From: Nemertoderma westbladi
Lineage: Eukaryota; Xenacoelomorpha; Nemertodermatida; Nemertodermatidae
DNA: 23,025 bases
Assembly: GCA_032718475.1 (NCBI GenBank)
Contig: JAUCBJ010005302.1
Coordinates: 1 to 23,025 of the forward strand
Direction: 5' to 3'
Shown here: positions 8,615 through 17,244 of the stretch, in pieces
Position numbering within the stretch: position 1 is the first letter of the stretch
How the letters are laid out: each line of letters begins with the position of its first letter
The notes under the pieces: model-generated
What the model was told of the DNA's origin: nothing
Database searches by the model: none
What the model saw: the letters and a program-made list of their open reading frames with translations, nothing else
Program-made: the position numbers and the translations under genes

Positions 8615-11449
8615 TTAAATTCTGCGATAGGTAGCAAAGAGTTCTGAGGTATCAAGGGTATTATAATAAACTGCACGGGTAATATATGACGGTGAATTCA
8701 TGACTCGCTTAAATAAACTGTGAATTGAAAAACGCCTAATGTGTAAAGGGGAGTTAATACGTAGATTGGTAAGCATACCACTGGCACTGCAATCATATGG
8801 GAAACCAAATAATTTTCTAACAGCATTATTATAAGCCACCGTTAGTTTAGTTAAGATCGAATTGAGAAAATATTTATCGCACCAAAGTGAATTGCAATAG
8901 AAAGAAGTACAAAAACTACGAAAGAGTACAAGTTTAACTTCCTTAGAGCAGTGTGAAAACTTTCTCAGTAACAGGTTAGATCTGGCATAAAAGCCACGTA
9001 ATTGGTTATTTATATCAGCGTCATCGGAAAAGTCAGATGATATAATATGACCAAGGTATTTCGTCGAGCTAACTACAGAAATTGTACAGTTATCCATGAA
9101 CATGTGTCCGTCAAAAACAGAATTCATATACTTGCTTTGCATATAGATGCATTTTGATTTCTTGGGGTTAAATAATATTTCGTGATTCTTTGCGTACAAA
9201 CAGCAAATGTTAATCATATCTTGTAGAGCCGCAGGAGATGTGGATATTAGACAAATGTCATCAGCGTAAATCAAATGATTAATGCAATGACCACCAAGAC
9301 TAATACCACTTGGATTACTAATTAAATCATAGCTGAGATTGTCGATATAAATATTAAATAGACATGGAGACAAAATGCCACCCTGTTTTACACCATTGCT
9401 TACTGTGAAACCGGTTGATATATAATTATCCCAAAGCACCTGAACTGTTTGTTCGCTGTACCAGAACATTATGGCCCGTAGAATAAATAATGGAATTTTC
9501 TTATTACGCAGTTTCTGGAATAGTTTTCCGTGAGAAACACGGTCAAATGCTTTAGATGCATCCAGGAAACAAATATATACATTTGATCCTTTTAACAGAA
9601 AGTGATTAATCACTTCTTTAAGGGTATATATACAAATTTCAGTACCTAATTTTGGTTTAAAACCAAATAAGTATTCACTAGTGGATAAACATGTAATAAT
9701 TCTTTGTAGCACAATAGATTCTAATACCTTGAAAATAACTTTGGAGACAGAAATCGGCCGATAGTTGCCCTTATCTGAGGCTGAGGCATTATTATCTTTG
9801 ATAATGGGGGTTAACACTGAAGACAATAAGCATGTTGGAAAATAACCATGAATGAAACAAGATGAGAATAATAATGCCAGTAAATTGCACAATATAACTA
9901 GTGGGGCACATTTTAAGTGCTCTGCTGATAAGTTATCTAGACCTGGAGACTTATTTGACTTTAAGCCCTCAATAGCAGTGAAAACCTCGGCAAATGTACA
10001 CCGCATATCATTTGAGAATACCAATGATGAAAATTCAGATTTGATATCATTTGCATAAACCGGGTCAGAAGGCACATAATTATATATCTCCTTAAAATGT
10101 GTGCCCCACATGTCACATATATTACCGGTACCAGTAAATTCACCTATACTACTCGTAGACGGTAAATTTATTTTACTATGTGATTTTACTTTTGTCCAAA
10201 ATTGCTGCGGTGTTTCAGATAATAATGATTCTGCCAATTTATCTGCTTTGAGGGATGAGTTATTGGTTTTACAATGCCTCATCGCTAATTTGTATTGAGC
10301 CTTTGCTTTCAAAAGTTCCTGATGCAACCATCCGTGTCTTGGGCTACCCTGGTCACGCCAGAGTATAAATAAGTCGCGAGACTTCTCGTACTTAGACTTA
10401 ACCAAATCATTCCAACCCGGGGTTTCGTACCCAGCGTCCCGATTAGAGGGAGGTTTATATTGCGGTATGGAGTCATTAGCGGCATTATGGATTGCAGCAA
10501 CTATGTTTTCGTAAAATACATTAAGATCAGTTAAATGGTTAGTACAATGCACATCCCTACAAAATAATGCACAATTAGGAATAATAATATTGCCTAGATT
10601 AGTATTACATAATTCGTAGTAGTGATTAATATCAGCTTCAGTTGCTTTCTCCCAGCAAAATTTAATTTTGTTTTTAATCGGAGAAGAGGCACTAACGGAG
10701 GTGCTTGTTTCTAGAGTTGGCGGTATGATTACCTTATTAGGCAGATCAAGAGAAAGCAACATAGGCATGTGGTCAGTCACACTAGCACCATATTCAATAT
10801 TGACATTAGAAACATATTGTTGTAGCGAATTCGTTACTACACAGTGATCTAACCAAGAGGTGGAATCGTACCTAGGGCTAACATAGGTGTATGAAGAGGA
10901 AGGTAACATATCAATATCAACCAATATAAGACCTGCCTCTTCACACATATCAGTAAGATCCCTGTAAAACTGTCTACTTGGATCGGCGTTAAAGTCACCA
11001 AAAATAAGCACATTTCTACAAGTTGAAGCATCAGCAGCAGCTTGTATCCGACCTAAATAGTCAAGATACAACTGGTGATTAGCAAGTGATTCGTATGGAA
11101 AATAAACGTTTATAATAATAAATGATAAATTATTAGGTATGTTTACTTCAGCGATTAAAAATCGTTCATCATTTGTGTCCAGGACTTTTACTGACGTACC
11201 AAGTGATTTATGCCACAGAATACCAAGACCTCCATTAGGTCTACCCACCTGGAGTTGTTTAGACAAATCGACTGGGGAACTTCCAGCTGCATTGAAATTA
11301 CCATCGATCGTGCGAAGGAAAGAAAGTTCCTGCTGAGGTAACATATGTTCCTGTAGCAGGATTATATCACAAGAAGTGCAGAGAAAACGTGTAGTCTTTA
11401 AACTATCTGCAGTGCGTATAGAATTAGTGTTATAAGAACCGATCTTCAT
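8615..11449 (-). CDS. LINE ORF2: AP endonuclease plus reverse transcriptase
   Basis: The protein nicks target DNA and copies LINE RNA at the nick. Starting at the ATG at 11449 (944 residues), the endonuclease (1-235) shows SYNTNSI, catalytic Glu34 in LLQEH, FGDFNAD (Asp152, Asn154), SWLDH and TDHMPM (Asp226-His227). A linker follows. Reverse transcriptase (about 480-800) shows LTPIIKD, NYRPISV, FLDASKAFD (Asp630), NGVKQGGILSP and YADD (728-731), so all catalytic acidic residues are present. An upstream TTG-AGT in frame is not needed as a start. The ATG is two bases after the ORF1 stop (TGAGTATG), suggesting translation by termination and re-initiation. No frameshift or stop is seen. No CCHC zinc knuckle is evident at the C-terminus. 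Confidence 0.93.
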   Translation of the reverse strand: MKIGSYNTNSIRTADSLKTTRFLCTSCDIILLQEHMLPQQELSFLRTIDGNFNAAGSSPVDLSKQLQVGRPNGGLGILWHKSLGTSVKVLDTNDERFLIAEVNIPNNLSFIIINVYFPYESLANHQLYLDYLGRIQAAADASTCRNVLIFGDFNADPSRQFYRDLTDMCEEAGLILVDIDMLPSSSYTYVSPRYDSTSWLDHCVVTNSLQQYVSNVNIEYGASVTDHMPMLLSLDLPNKVIIPPTLETSTSVSASSPIKNKIKFCWEKATEADINHYYELCNTNLGNIIIPNCALFCRDVHCTNHLTDLNVFYENIVAAIHNAANDSIPQYKPPSNRDAGYETPGWNDLVKSKYEKSRDLFILWRDQGSPRHGWLHQELLKAKAQYKLAMRHCKTNNSSLKADKLAESLLSETPQQFWTKVKSHSKINLPSTSSIGEFTGTGNICDMWGTHFKEIYNYVPSDPVYANDIKSEFSSLVFSNDMRCTFAEVFTAIEGLKSNKSPGLDNLSAEHLKCAPLVILCNLLALLFSSCFIHGYFPTCLLSSVLTPIIKDNNASASDKGNYRPISVSKVIFKVLESIVLQRIITCLSTSEYLFGFKPKLGTEICIYTLKEVINHFLLKGSNVYICFLDASKAFDRVSHGKLFQKLRNKKIPLFILRAIMFWYSEQTVQVLWDNYISTGFTVSNGVKQGGILSPCLFNIYIDNLSYDLISNPSGISLGGHCINHLIYADDICLISTSPAALQDMINICCLYAKNHEILFNPKKSKCIYMQSKYMNSVFDGHMFMDNCTISVVSSTKYLGHIISSDFSDDADINNQLRGFYARSNLLLRKFSHCSKEVKLVLFRSFCTSFYCNSLWCDKYFLNSILTKLTVAYNNAVRKLFGFPYDCSASGMLTNLRINSPLHIRRFSIHSLFKRVMNSPSYITRAVYYNTLDTSELFATYRRI

Positions 11450-11451
11450 AC

Positions 11452-12621
11452 TCAATTAGAGATGTCTGGACGGACGGTGTTCCACACATCTTGCGGACCT
11501 CCCAGCCACGGCCGTACTAGAACCGACTGAGGCCATAGTGAGGTATTCTCCTCGAGAAGGAGGGCATCAGATGATTCGGTTGAACAGGTGATAAGAAACG
11601 ATAAATACGATTCACTCCTTGTTTTCAGTGATATGCAAGTAGCTATCTTCAAGTTAAATGATTCCTCCACGAAATTCTTCACATCTTCGGCTGAGTGACC
11701 TGGACTAACTCGAGATATAAATATTTTTTTCAATTGGGGCACTCCCTTCAGTGCACCACCGGTTCCTGTCCCATAACGTGGTTGAGGACGTGGTTTCCTG
11801 TTATCGATACCGGGACCGGCACTCCGACCTGGTACCATGTAAAAGCCATTATTATCAGGGGCACCGTACCGTTTAGCCATCGGAGGGTGATACGTACTCG
11901 CAGCAGCATTCAGTTGAGATGTGCTATTGACAGCATCTGTCCATAATCGCGGGTAATTATCGGTAGAGGATTCAGTTGACCGGGTAGATATACCGTTACT
12001 GGAGTCTTCTAGAATCATGGAATCGTTTACAGCAACGCTTGTTCCCTGGTTCGTTGGAGGCGTTGCGTGCGGACGTTGGTTACTGTGTTGTGCCGCCCAT
12101 GTTGGGTAACGGGTACCGGTACCGGCCGGCGGACCAGATCTATTGGATTCTAGAACTGCCATACGCGATTTCAAGTCCGCCATATCCCGAGACATGTTCG
12201 CAATAATTGCACTATCCGGTTGCGTAGGAGGTAAGGTTGTAAAATCCTCGACAGCGAAACGCGGACGTGCGTTCAAGCTAGTGTATTCAGAGCTATTGAA
12301 AATCTCTAGAATGTCCTTCACTGTATCATGTCGCTTGTTCTCACCGTTGTGTTTTTTTCCAACTCGTTTCAAGAAGGCACTATGGCTAGCTGGAAATAGG
12401 TTGATAAGTAGATTTCTAGCTTCTAGTAAAGCCGGAAAAGAGAAACCATGCCACCATGCTACTGTAGTCACGATATCATTCGTCGGGATACCGCGATAGT
12501 ACCGGTTCCAAGTAAAACACAGAATGTCATTAATAATAGGCAAACTTGCAGTAGGAGGCCTATTATTATCGGTATCAACCTCGGAAGCTGGTGCAGAAAT
12601 GGGATCATCAGGATCGCCCAT
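11452..12621 (-). CDS. LINE ORF1, RNA-binding/gag-like protein
   Basis: A 389-residue protein directly upstream of ORF2 in a different frame, with its TGA at 11454-11452. LINE ORF1 proteins bind the element RNA and form particles. Residues about 28-112 look helical and resemble a domain seen in other invertebrate LINE ORF1s (NDILCFTWNR, then RVGKKHNGENKRHD, then VKDILEIF). Residues 139-160 could form a short coiled coil (MSRDMADLKSRMAVLESN). Residues 161-290 are Ser/Thr/Asn/Pro-rich and probably disordered. The C-terminus (about 297-375) has an RRM-like pattern, KKIFISRVSPGHSAEDVK to VLVRPW. No zinc knuckle is visible. The start ATG at 12621 is the first in a clean frame. Confidence 0.85.
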   Translation of the reverse strand: MGDPDDPISAPASEVDTDNNRPPTASLPIINDILCFTWNRYYRGIPTNDIVTTVAWWHGFSFPALLEARNLLINLFPASHSAFLKRVGKKHNGENKRHDTVKDILEIFNSSEYTSLNARPRFAVEDFTTLPPTQPDSAIIANMSRDMADLKSRMAVLESNRSGPPAGTGTRYPTWAAQHSNQRPHATPPTNQGTSVAVNDSMILEDSSNGISTRSTESSTDNYPRLWTDAVNSTSQLNAAASTYHPPMAKRYGAPDNNGFYMVPGRSAGPGIDNRKPRPQPRYGTGTGGALKGVPQLKKIFISRVSPGHSAEDVKNFVEESFNLKIATCISLKTRSESYLSFLITCSTESSDALLLEENTSLWPQSVLVRPWLGGPQDVWNTVRPDISN

Positions 12622-12765
12622 ATCGTCACCCGGTGCCGGTAATTCAGCTTATAGATAGGCCAGAAACAGATAAGTCTGAAGTCAGACAGTCACAAGCGCA
12701 AAGTCTGAATTTGTCACGGTAGGTGTAAAAAAGCAGTAGAGCAGCAAAAAACAGCAGTCAGGCAG

Positions 12766-12960
12766 TTAATATCAATTATATTTATGTTTATATATATAAA
12801 AACAATAATGTAAATATATATATACATATAAATATAATAAATTATAATATATATACTAAGTAATAATATATATAATATAATAAATATATGTAAATATATA
12901 TACAAAATTATGAAAAATAATGTATAAATTACAATGTATAAATTAATATTCTAGAAATCC
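12766..12960. repeat. TA-rich microsatellite
   Basis: A run of TATATA, TAATATA and ATATAT repeats sits at the upstream border of the LINE. The open frame it produces on the minus strand is low-complexity Ile/Tyr and is not a gene. Confidence 0.8.
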
Positions 12961-13293
12961 ATGAATAACTATATACAGAGATTATCGCCTGTCCCAGAAG
13001 GTGATATACGGTTATAAAAGTAGTATAATGTAGTTATACGATTTATTTATTGGATATTATTACTTATTATATATATTACAATTTATTATATATAGACGAG
13101 CAAAATTTTCAAAAAGCGGTCACACAGGCTATACTACAGTATAGTGCGGACTTCAATATTAGCTCCTGGTTGGCAACTTTTATATTCCTATTAGCTACAA
13201 AAGTGATTTAAATCAGTTGGGAATGGATATAAATTCTTTCAACATTGGGAAGACTGTGAAAAAGATAATGTCTAAAACGCAACAATAAATGTG
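12961..13293. other. Unassigned AT-rich sequence
   Basis: Nothing coding is seen. A GGTGATATACGGTTATA segment near 13002-13018 resembles two copies near 14305-14320 and 14387-14401, so the stretch may belong to the same repeat family as the large palindrome downstream. Confidence 0.35.
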
Positions 13294-14393
13294 TAAGTTC
13301 TAGAATTTTGCATTAGGAGTTTTAATATAGTAGTTACATTGGGTAATTTGGCTTTAGCTGGGTGATATCATGGCCTACTATATATAGGCCTACGGCCTAA
13401 CATGTTGTCGATTTGGCCTTAAAAAAAGAGGCCAGTTTTTTTTTTACACTATTTTAATATTTTGATATGGTGAGAGTTCTATAAATTGTCATTTGCTGCA
13501 ATTTGGTCAACGGACGTAATTGAAGTCTCTTCGTTAAGCAAGATACTAAATTTTATGGTAGCTAGTGTTTTAGATAGGTATAGCTAGTAATTTTAACACT
13601 GGTTCCGACATCCCACTTCCCTCTATAAATTTTTTGTAGTAGCTTGCACTTATTACTATTTGTATAGAAAATGTTCCAGAACATGTTAGCTATTCATTTT
13701 TAAAAATGTTATGTTCTAGAACAAATATTTTTTGTTCTAGAACATTTTTTAGAAAAAAATCTGGATTCTATTTAAAACGCATGGAATCGTTCTCAAACGT
13801 GTTTAAAATCAATAAAAAAAAACTTTCAAAATTTAAATTTTATTCACAATATTTTTTTTTCACAATTTTTTTTATTGATTTTATACACGTTTTAGAACGA
13901 TTCCATGCGTTTTAAATAGAATCCAGATTTTTTTCTAAAAAATGTTCTAGTACAAAAAATATTTGTTCTAGAACATAATTTTTTTAAAAATGAATAGCTA
14001 ACATGTTCTGGAACATTTTCTATACAAATAGTAATAAGAACTAGCTACTACAAAAAATTTATAGAGGGAAGTAGGATGTCGGAACCAGTGTTGAAATTAC
14101 TAGCTAAACCTATCTAAAACACTAGCTACCATAAAATTTAGTATCTTGCTTAACGAAGAGACTTCAATTACGTCCTTTGACCAAATTGCACCAAATGGCA
14201 ATTTATAGAACTCTCCCCATATCAAAATATTAAAATAGTGTAAAAAAACTGACCTCTTTTTAAGGCCATATGGACAACATGTTAGGCCGTATATAGTAGG
14301 CCATGGTGATATACAGTTATTTAAGTTCTAGAATTTTGTATTAGAAGTGTTAATATAGTTACATTGGATAATTTGGCTTTAGCTGGGTGATAT
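13294..14393. repeat. 74-bp direct repeats flanking the large palindrome
   Basis: Copy 1 (about 13294-13367) and copy 2 (about 14322-14393) read in the same direction: AAGTTCTAGAATTTTG, ATTAG, TTAATATAG, ATAATTTGGC or GTAATTTGGC, and TTTAGCTGGGTGATAT. They are about 90% identical by eye. They bracket the palindrome at 13369-14305. They are far longer than a normal transposon target duplication. Confidence 0.75.
13369..14305. mobile_element. Large near-perfect palindrome (foldback element)
   Basis: Left arm about 13369-13822 and right arm about 13867-14305 are inverted copies, roughly 450 bp each, with a 45-bp AT-rich spacer. Matching landmarks include CATGGCCTAC at both ends, GGCCTAACATGTTG, GAAGTCTCTTCGTTAAGCA, GGTTCCGACATCC, GTTCCAGAACATGTTAGC, paired GTTCTAGAAC motifs, and GCATGGAATCGTTCT near the centre. 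It encodes no protein; the 69-codon frame inside is an accident of the arm sequence. A transcript or single strand would form a very long hairpin. The superfamily is unknown. Confidence 0.9.
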
Positions 14394-14410
14394 ACAGTTA
14401 TATCACCCTA
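14387..14410. repeat. Short perfect hairpin
   Basis: GGGTGATATA and TATATCACCC flank a 4-base CAGT loop. It lies at the end of direct-repeat copy 2. A CCAAT sequence follows at about 14420, with no gene in reach to use it. Confidence 0.6.
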
Positions 14411-14555
14411 TTGTTTAGCCAATCAGATTTGAGAATAAGCGAGAATACATGATAAACGTCATTGTTCATAATATAGTCGAGTAGACGCTTGGTACATTTT
14501 ACTGACGAACCGTTCTCCAGTGTATGACTGCAATTTTATTTGCTCATGATGTTGT

Positions 14556-15646
14556 TCCACATTATAACAATACATTTTCGCTGTAAAGACTTTGGAAAAG
14601 GTTGAGCAATTTTTTTTATTGCCGTTTGTTTGGAGGGTAAAATCATAACAAAATTACCGAAAAATGTTAAGCTATGTATATAGAGAATGTGTTAGCAACA
14701 ACATTAAACATTCTAGAATATTATGTTTAATGTAATACTTATTTCAAAATAGGCTACATTTAGGCAATGAAAAGGGCCATAAAGAGAGTTGGAGGAGACG
14801 AGTGCTTTGGCTAACATAATAACTTTTTAATCAAAAATCATTGTTACTATGGCAACCATGGAGAGTTCTAGAACACCATATTAATGTTATTTAACTACTC
14901 TAGAACATAAATAAAATAAAATATAATGTTCTAGAACATACAGGTAGTAAGTTTTAAAATTTAAAATAGATAATATTTAAAAATGTCCATCCTTACTCTT
15001 TTCGAATGTGGTGTTTGTAGGTATCAATGACTCTATTCAGATCTTATAGCCCTTGAATGCTTGTTCTGGTTCTGATGCATTGTTTGGACTGTAGCAACAC
15101 ATTGCTGTTGTCTTGTGATTCCCACCAAAAATGTTGTAATTATGAGTTTATGATCCTGGAAATTTTATATTCGATGGGGTTTAGTGTCAGAAGTGTAAAT
15201 GGAAATGGAAGTGTGTGGAAATCTGGATATTCATATATATTATTCTAATTACTAGAACTTTTTATTCGAACTTTTAATTTCTGCAAAGATAACCTAGCAT
15301 TGCGAAATATCTTGCACAAAATATAATGAAAGTATTATTTATTTCAGATATGAAGTTTACATTTAACGGATACTGCAGCAGTCAAGAATATAAGAAGGGC
15401 CAGCTCGCAAGTATTATTCCGGAGAGCGGCTGTAGATAATATGCAGCCGGCAGCCGCCACTATAGCCTACAAAGTTTGGTTGGATGTGGCAGCAATTTAT
15501 AAATTGGGCTTTCAATTTTTATTACAAGTGTGCAAACAAGGACTGTGATAACATGTAAATAAATATATTATTCAACATTAACTACAAGTAATTACTGCAA
15601 ATATCATCGACATTCCTTCACCTTTCATTTCACGGTCCACTGGTAA
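14556..15646. other. Non-coding interior of the candidate transposon
   Basis: No convincing gene is seen. A plus-strand 63-codon frame at 15057-15248 starts with a hydrophobic, cysteine-bearing stretch but has no recognisable domain. A TTATTTCAG acceptor-like site at about 15341-15349 precedes a 28-codon open stretch that ends in a stop. Confidence 0.35.
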
Positions 15647-16126
15647 TACCGAACATCACCTTACAGAAACAACATATCAGTTTGGGTAACCACTGCTACT
15701 TCGTTAAGGATAAACCTGCGCCATTCTGTCTATAAATGCGTCGGCCACAAAGTCCACATTCGAATTAACATATTTCCGCCAGTTCTTCAGGATACATGTC
15801 TAGAGAAAGTTAGCGAGCTGACAGCATGTATTCCTGAGAGAGGTATGTCTGTGCATTACTTGGCCACAGTGTTGAACTCCAAATTGCACACCGAGCCTTG
15901 CGGTATGTATTACAAGTTCACTGCCTGTAAAAGTGTTTGCCATAAACACTGCAATGTTACAAAATTTGTAACTCCTAACTTCAACCATAATAATTATTCC
16001 TTAAGTTTTTATTTTCTCGAGCTTAGATCCTCCTTATTTATGATTGACCAGTGTCTAAATAGATACATATACCCCTACATGTCAATTCATTATTGTTGCT
16101 ATGTAAAACATCTGTCGTTAAGATAA
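15647..16126 (+). other. Open frame with clustered cysteines, unrecognised
   Basis: An open frame of about 159 codons runs from just after an in-frame TAA at 15644 to a stop at 16124-16126; the first ATG is at 15845. The middle part has regularly placed cysteines (VYKCVGHK, QDTCLEKV, TACIPERG, TEPCGMYY, then FTACKSVCHKHC). This is unlike the low-complexity translation of nearby AT-rich DNA. The last third becomes AT-driven. Two GTATGT donor-like sites lie at about 15842 and 15902, so part could be an exon. No family is recognised. It could be captured host sequence inside the inverted-repeat element. Confidence 0.3.
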
Positions 16127-16271
16127 ATAGTGTTCTAGAAAAAATTGCTCAATGCGGAGTATGTAAAATATAAAATAATTTCAAATGGTTTATACAATTT
16201 AACACTTTCAGCAAAAAAAACTGCAGTCATACCCAATTTGAACGGTGGTCGGTACTGTCTACTTGATTAAT

Positions 16272-16815
16272 AGCACTTTAGACCGTTACGGCACGATTGA
16301 TTTTGTAAATCGTTTAATAACAAAACGAGGGTCGACGAGTAAAAGTTTTAACTATTAATATGCTTTAAGTATGCCTCGAAAATGCGGATTATAAAGTCGG
16401 ACAAAAGATGTCCGATAAATAGTTGTTTTTATAGCCGCTACTTTGTCTGTTTTTCCTTTAAAAAATCACTTTTTGATCCGCAAAAATGCGGAAAAAAACA
16501 GTTTTTAGTTAATTTCGTTGTTTCGTTATTTCGTTAGTTAATTATCCTATCAATGTTCCAGAAATGCGGATAATTAATTATTTATCCAATCAAAGATCTA
16601 GAAGATTATTATGTTGATTTTGCATGTATTCTAGATCAGTAATTACGATGTAATATATTATTTAGCAATAAAATGTTTAGTTGTAGGATCTTTTAATCAA
16701 GTAACTAGTTTAATCAAATTTTTGGTAAGATTAATAGATTAAAGTTCTGGAATATCACCGCGATAACATTGGTACTTATAATTCAAAAGGTAATATTTTA
16801 TCGAAAGATGAAGTG
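16272..16815. other. Unassigned AT-rich sequence with dispersed repeat
   Basis: No gene is present. It contains repeat copy 2 (16375-16411) and several further ATGCGGA motifs (16489-16570 region). Confidence 0.4.
16375..16411 (+). repeat. Dispersed repeat, copy 2
   Basis: CCTCGAAAATGCGGATTATA then AAGTCGGACAAAA matches the reverse complement of 1155-1190. Confidence 0.55.
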
Positions 16816-16913
16816 GTAGCTATTGGTGCCTTCAACTTCCACTAATTGTATTTAATATAATATATTAAATTCAATTATTGGAAGTTGAAGGTACATTGAG
16901 CACCAATAGCTAC
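16816..16913. repeat. 98-bp hairpin MITE-like palindrome
   Basis: The left arm GTAGCTATTGGTGCC, TTCAACTTCCA, TAATTGTATTTAATAT is mirrored by ATATTAAATTCAATTA, TGGAAGTTGAA, CACCAATAGCTAC. The right arm has a 7-base insertion (CATTGAG). No coding content. Confidence 0.85.
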
Positions 16914-17218
16914 AGAAGGCTAACAGCTGATAATTAGAATGTACTTCCATTGATAACTAGAAATTTATCTCTAACCTTATTAACCTTATCTAACCTTAAA
17001 AATATTGATTTTTGTGTTACCAAATTAAAATTTCAAGTTTATCTTGAGGAAAATCTGAAAATCTCATGTTTACCTTAATGTTGACCTTGAAGTATTTCAG
17101 ATAGGAATAGTAGTAAAATAGTTTCAATGTCAATCTCAAGAATTGTTGAGTTACCATTAGTTGTTATTTTTGTTTGTGTGAAGGTGACTTTCAAGTTTTA
17201 GTTTAACACTATTAGTTT
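16914..17218 (-). other. Downstream region of the F5/8-domain gene
   Basis: It would hold the 3' UTR of the minus-strand gene. I see no canonical AATAAA on the minus strand within about 250 bp of the stop. Short CTAACCTTA repeats occur at about 16971-17000. Confidence 0.35.
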
Positions 17219-17244
17219 CTATTGGAAGACACAGTCAATTTGAC
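17219..17244 (-). CDS. F5/8-domain gene, putative terminal exon 5
   Basis: Acceptor GTGTTTGCAG/GT at 17245/17244 gives the right phase and reads QIDCVFQ then TAG. It supplies the expected closing Cys of the domain. It is only 26 nt, so another downstream exon cannot be excluded. Confidence 0.5.

Larger units (their letters stand above)
8425..12765 (-). mobile_element. Apparently full-length two-ORF LINE
   Basis: A minus-strand non-LTR retrotransposon of about 4.3 kb. It has a short 5' UTR (about 12622-12765), ORF1 (12621-11452), ORF2 (11449-8615), and a 3' UTR of about 190 bp. The 3' UTR ends in a GC stem-loop (8460-8475) and an AATAAT-type tail (about 8431-8455). Both ORFs are uninterrupted, which suggests a young or recently active copy. 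Its 5' edge is blurred by a TATA-rich microsatellite (12775-12905). AT-rich flanks hide any target-site duplication. The layout and motifs fit the Jockey superfamily (CR1/L2-like); the clade is not settled. Confidence 0.9.
14483..16271. mobile_element. Candidate DNA transposon with degenerate terminal inverted repeats
   Basis: About 75 bp at 14483-14555 match the reverse complement of 16198-16271. Shared blocks are AGTAGAC, a TACNGACNANCCGTTC block, and GTATGACTGCA followed by a T-rich run and TTTGCT. Further in, TTGAGCAATTTTTT (about 14603-14617) is matched inverted at about 16137-16151. The 1.8-kb interior holds four exact TTCTAGAA motifs and one plus-strand open frame (15647-16126). No transposase motif is recognised. 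It is either an old element or a non-autonomous one carrying captured sequence. Confidence 0.55.

Noticed and set aside
12714-12905. 63-codon minus-strand frame
   Set aside because: Low-complexity Ile/Tyr translation of a TA microsatellite.
13706-13915. 69-codon plus-strand frame
   Set aside because: It spans the centre of the large palindrome and is dictated by arm sequence and A/T runs.
13294-14393. LTR retrotransposon suggested by direct repeats
   Set aside because: The repeats are only about 74 bp, the interior is a palindrome, and no gag, pol, primer-binding site or polypurine tract is seen.
14843-14858. RFX X-box-like GTTACTATGGCAAC
   Set aside because: A single near match inside a transposon-like element with no gene nearby; likely chance.
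15800-15988. 62-codon minus-strand frame considered as a further exon of the F5/8-domain gene
   Set aside because: It does not resemble that domain, and the gene already closes with a Cys and stop at 17219.
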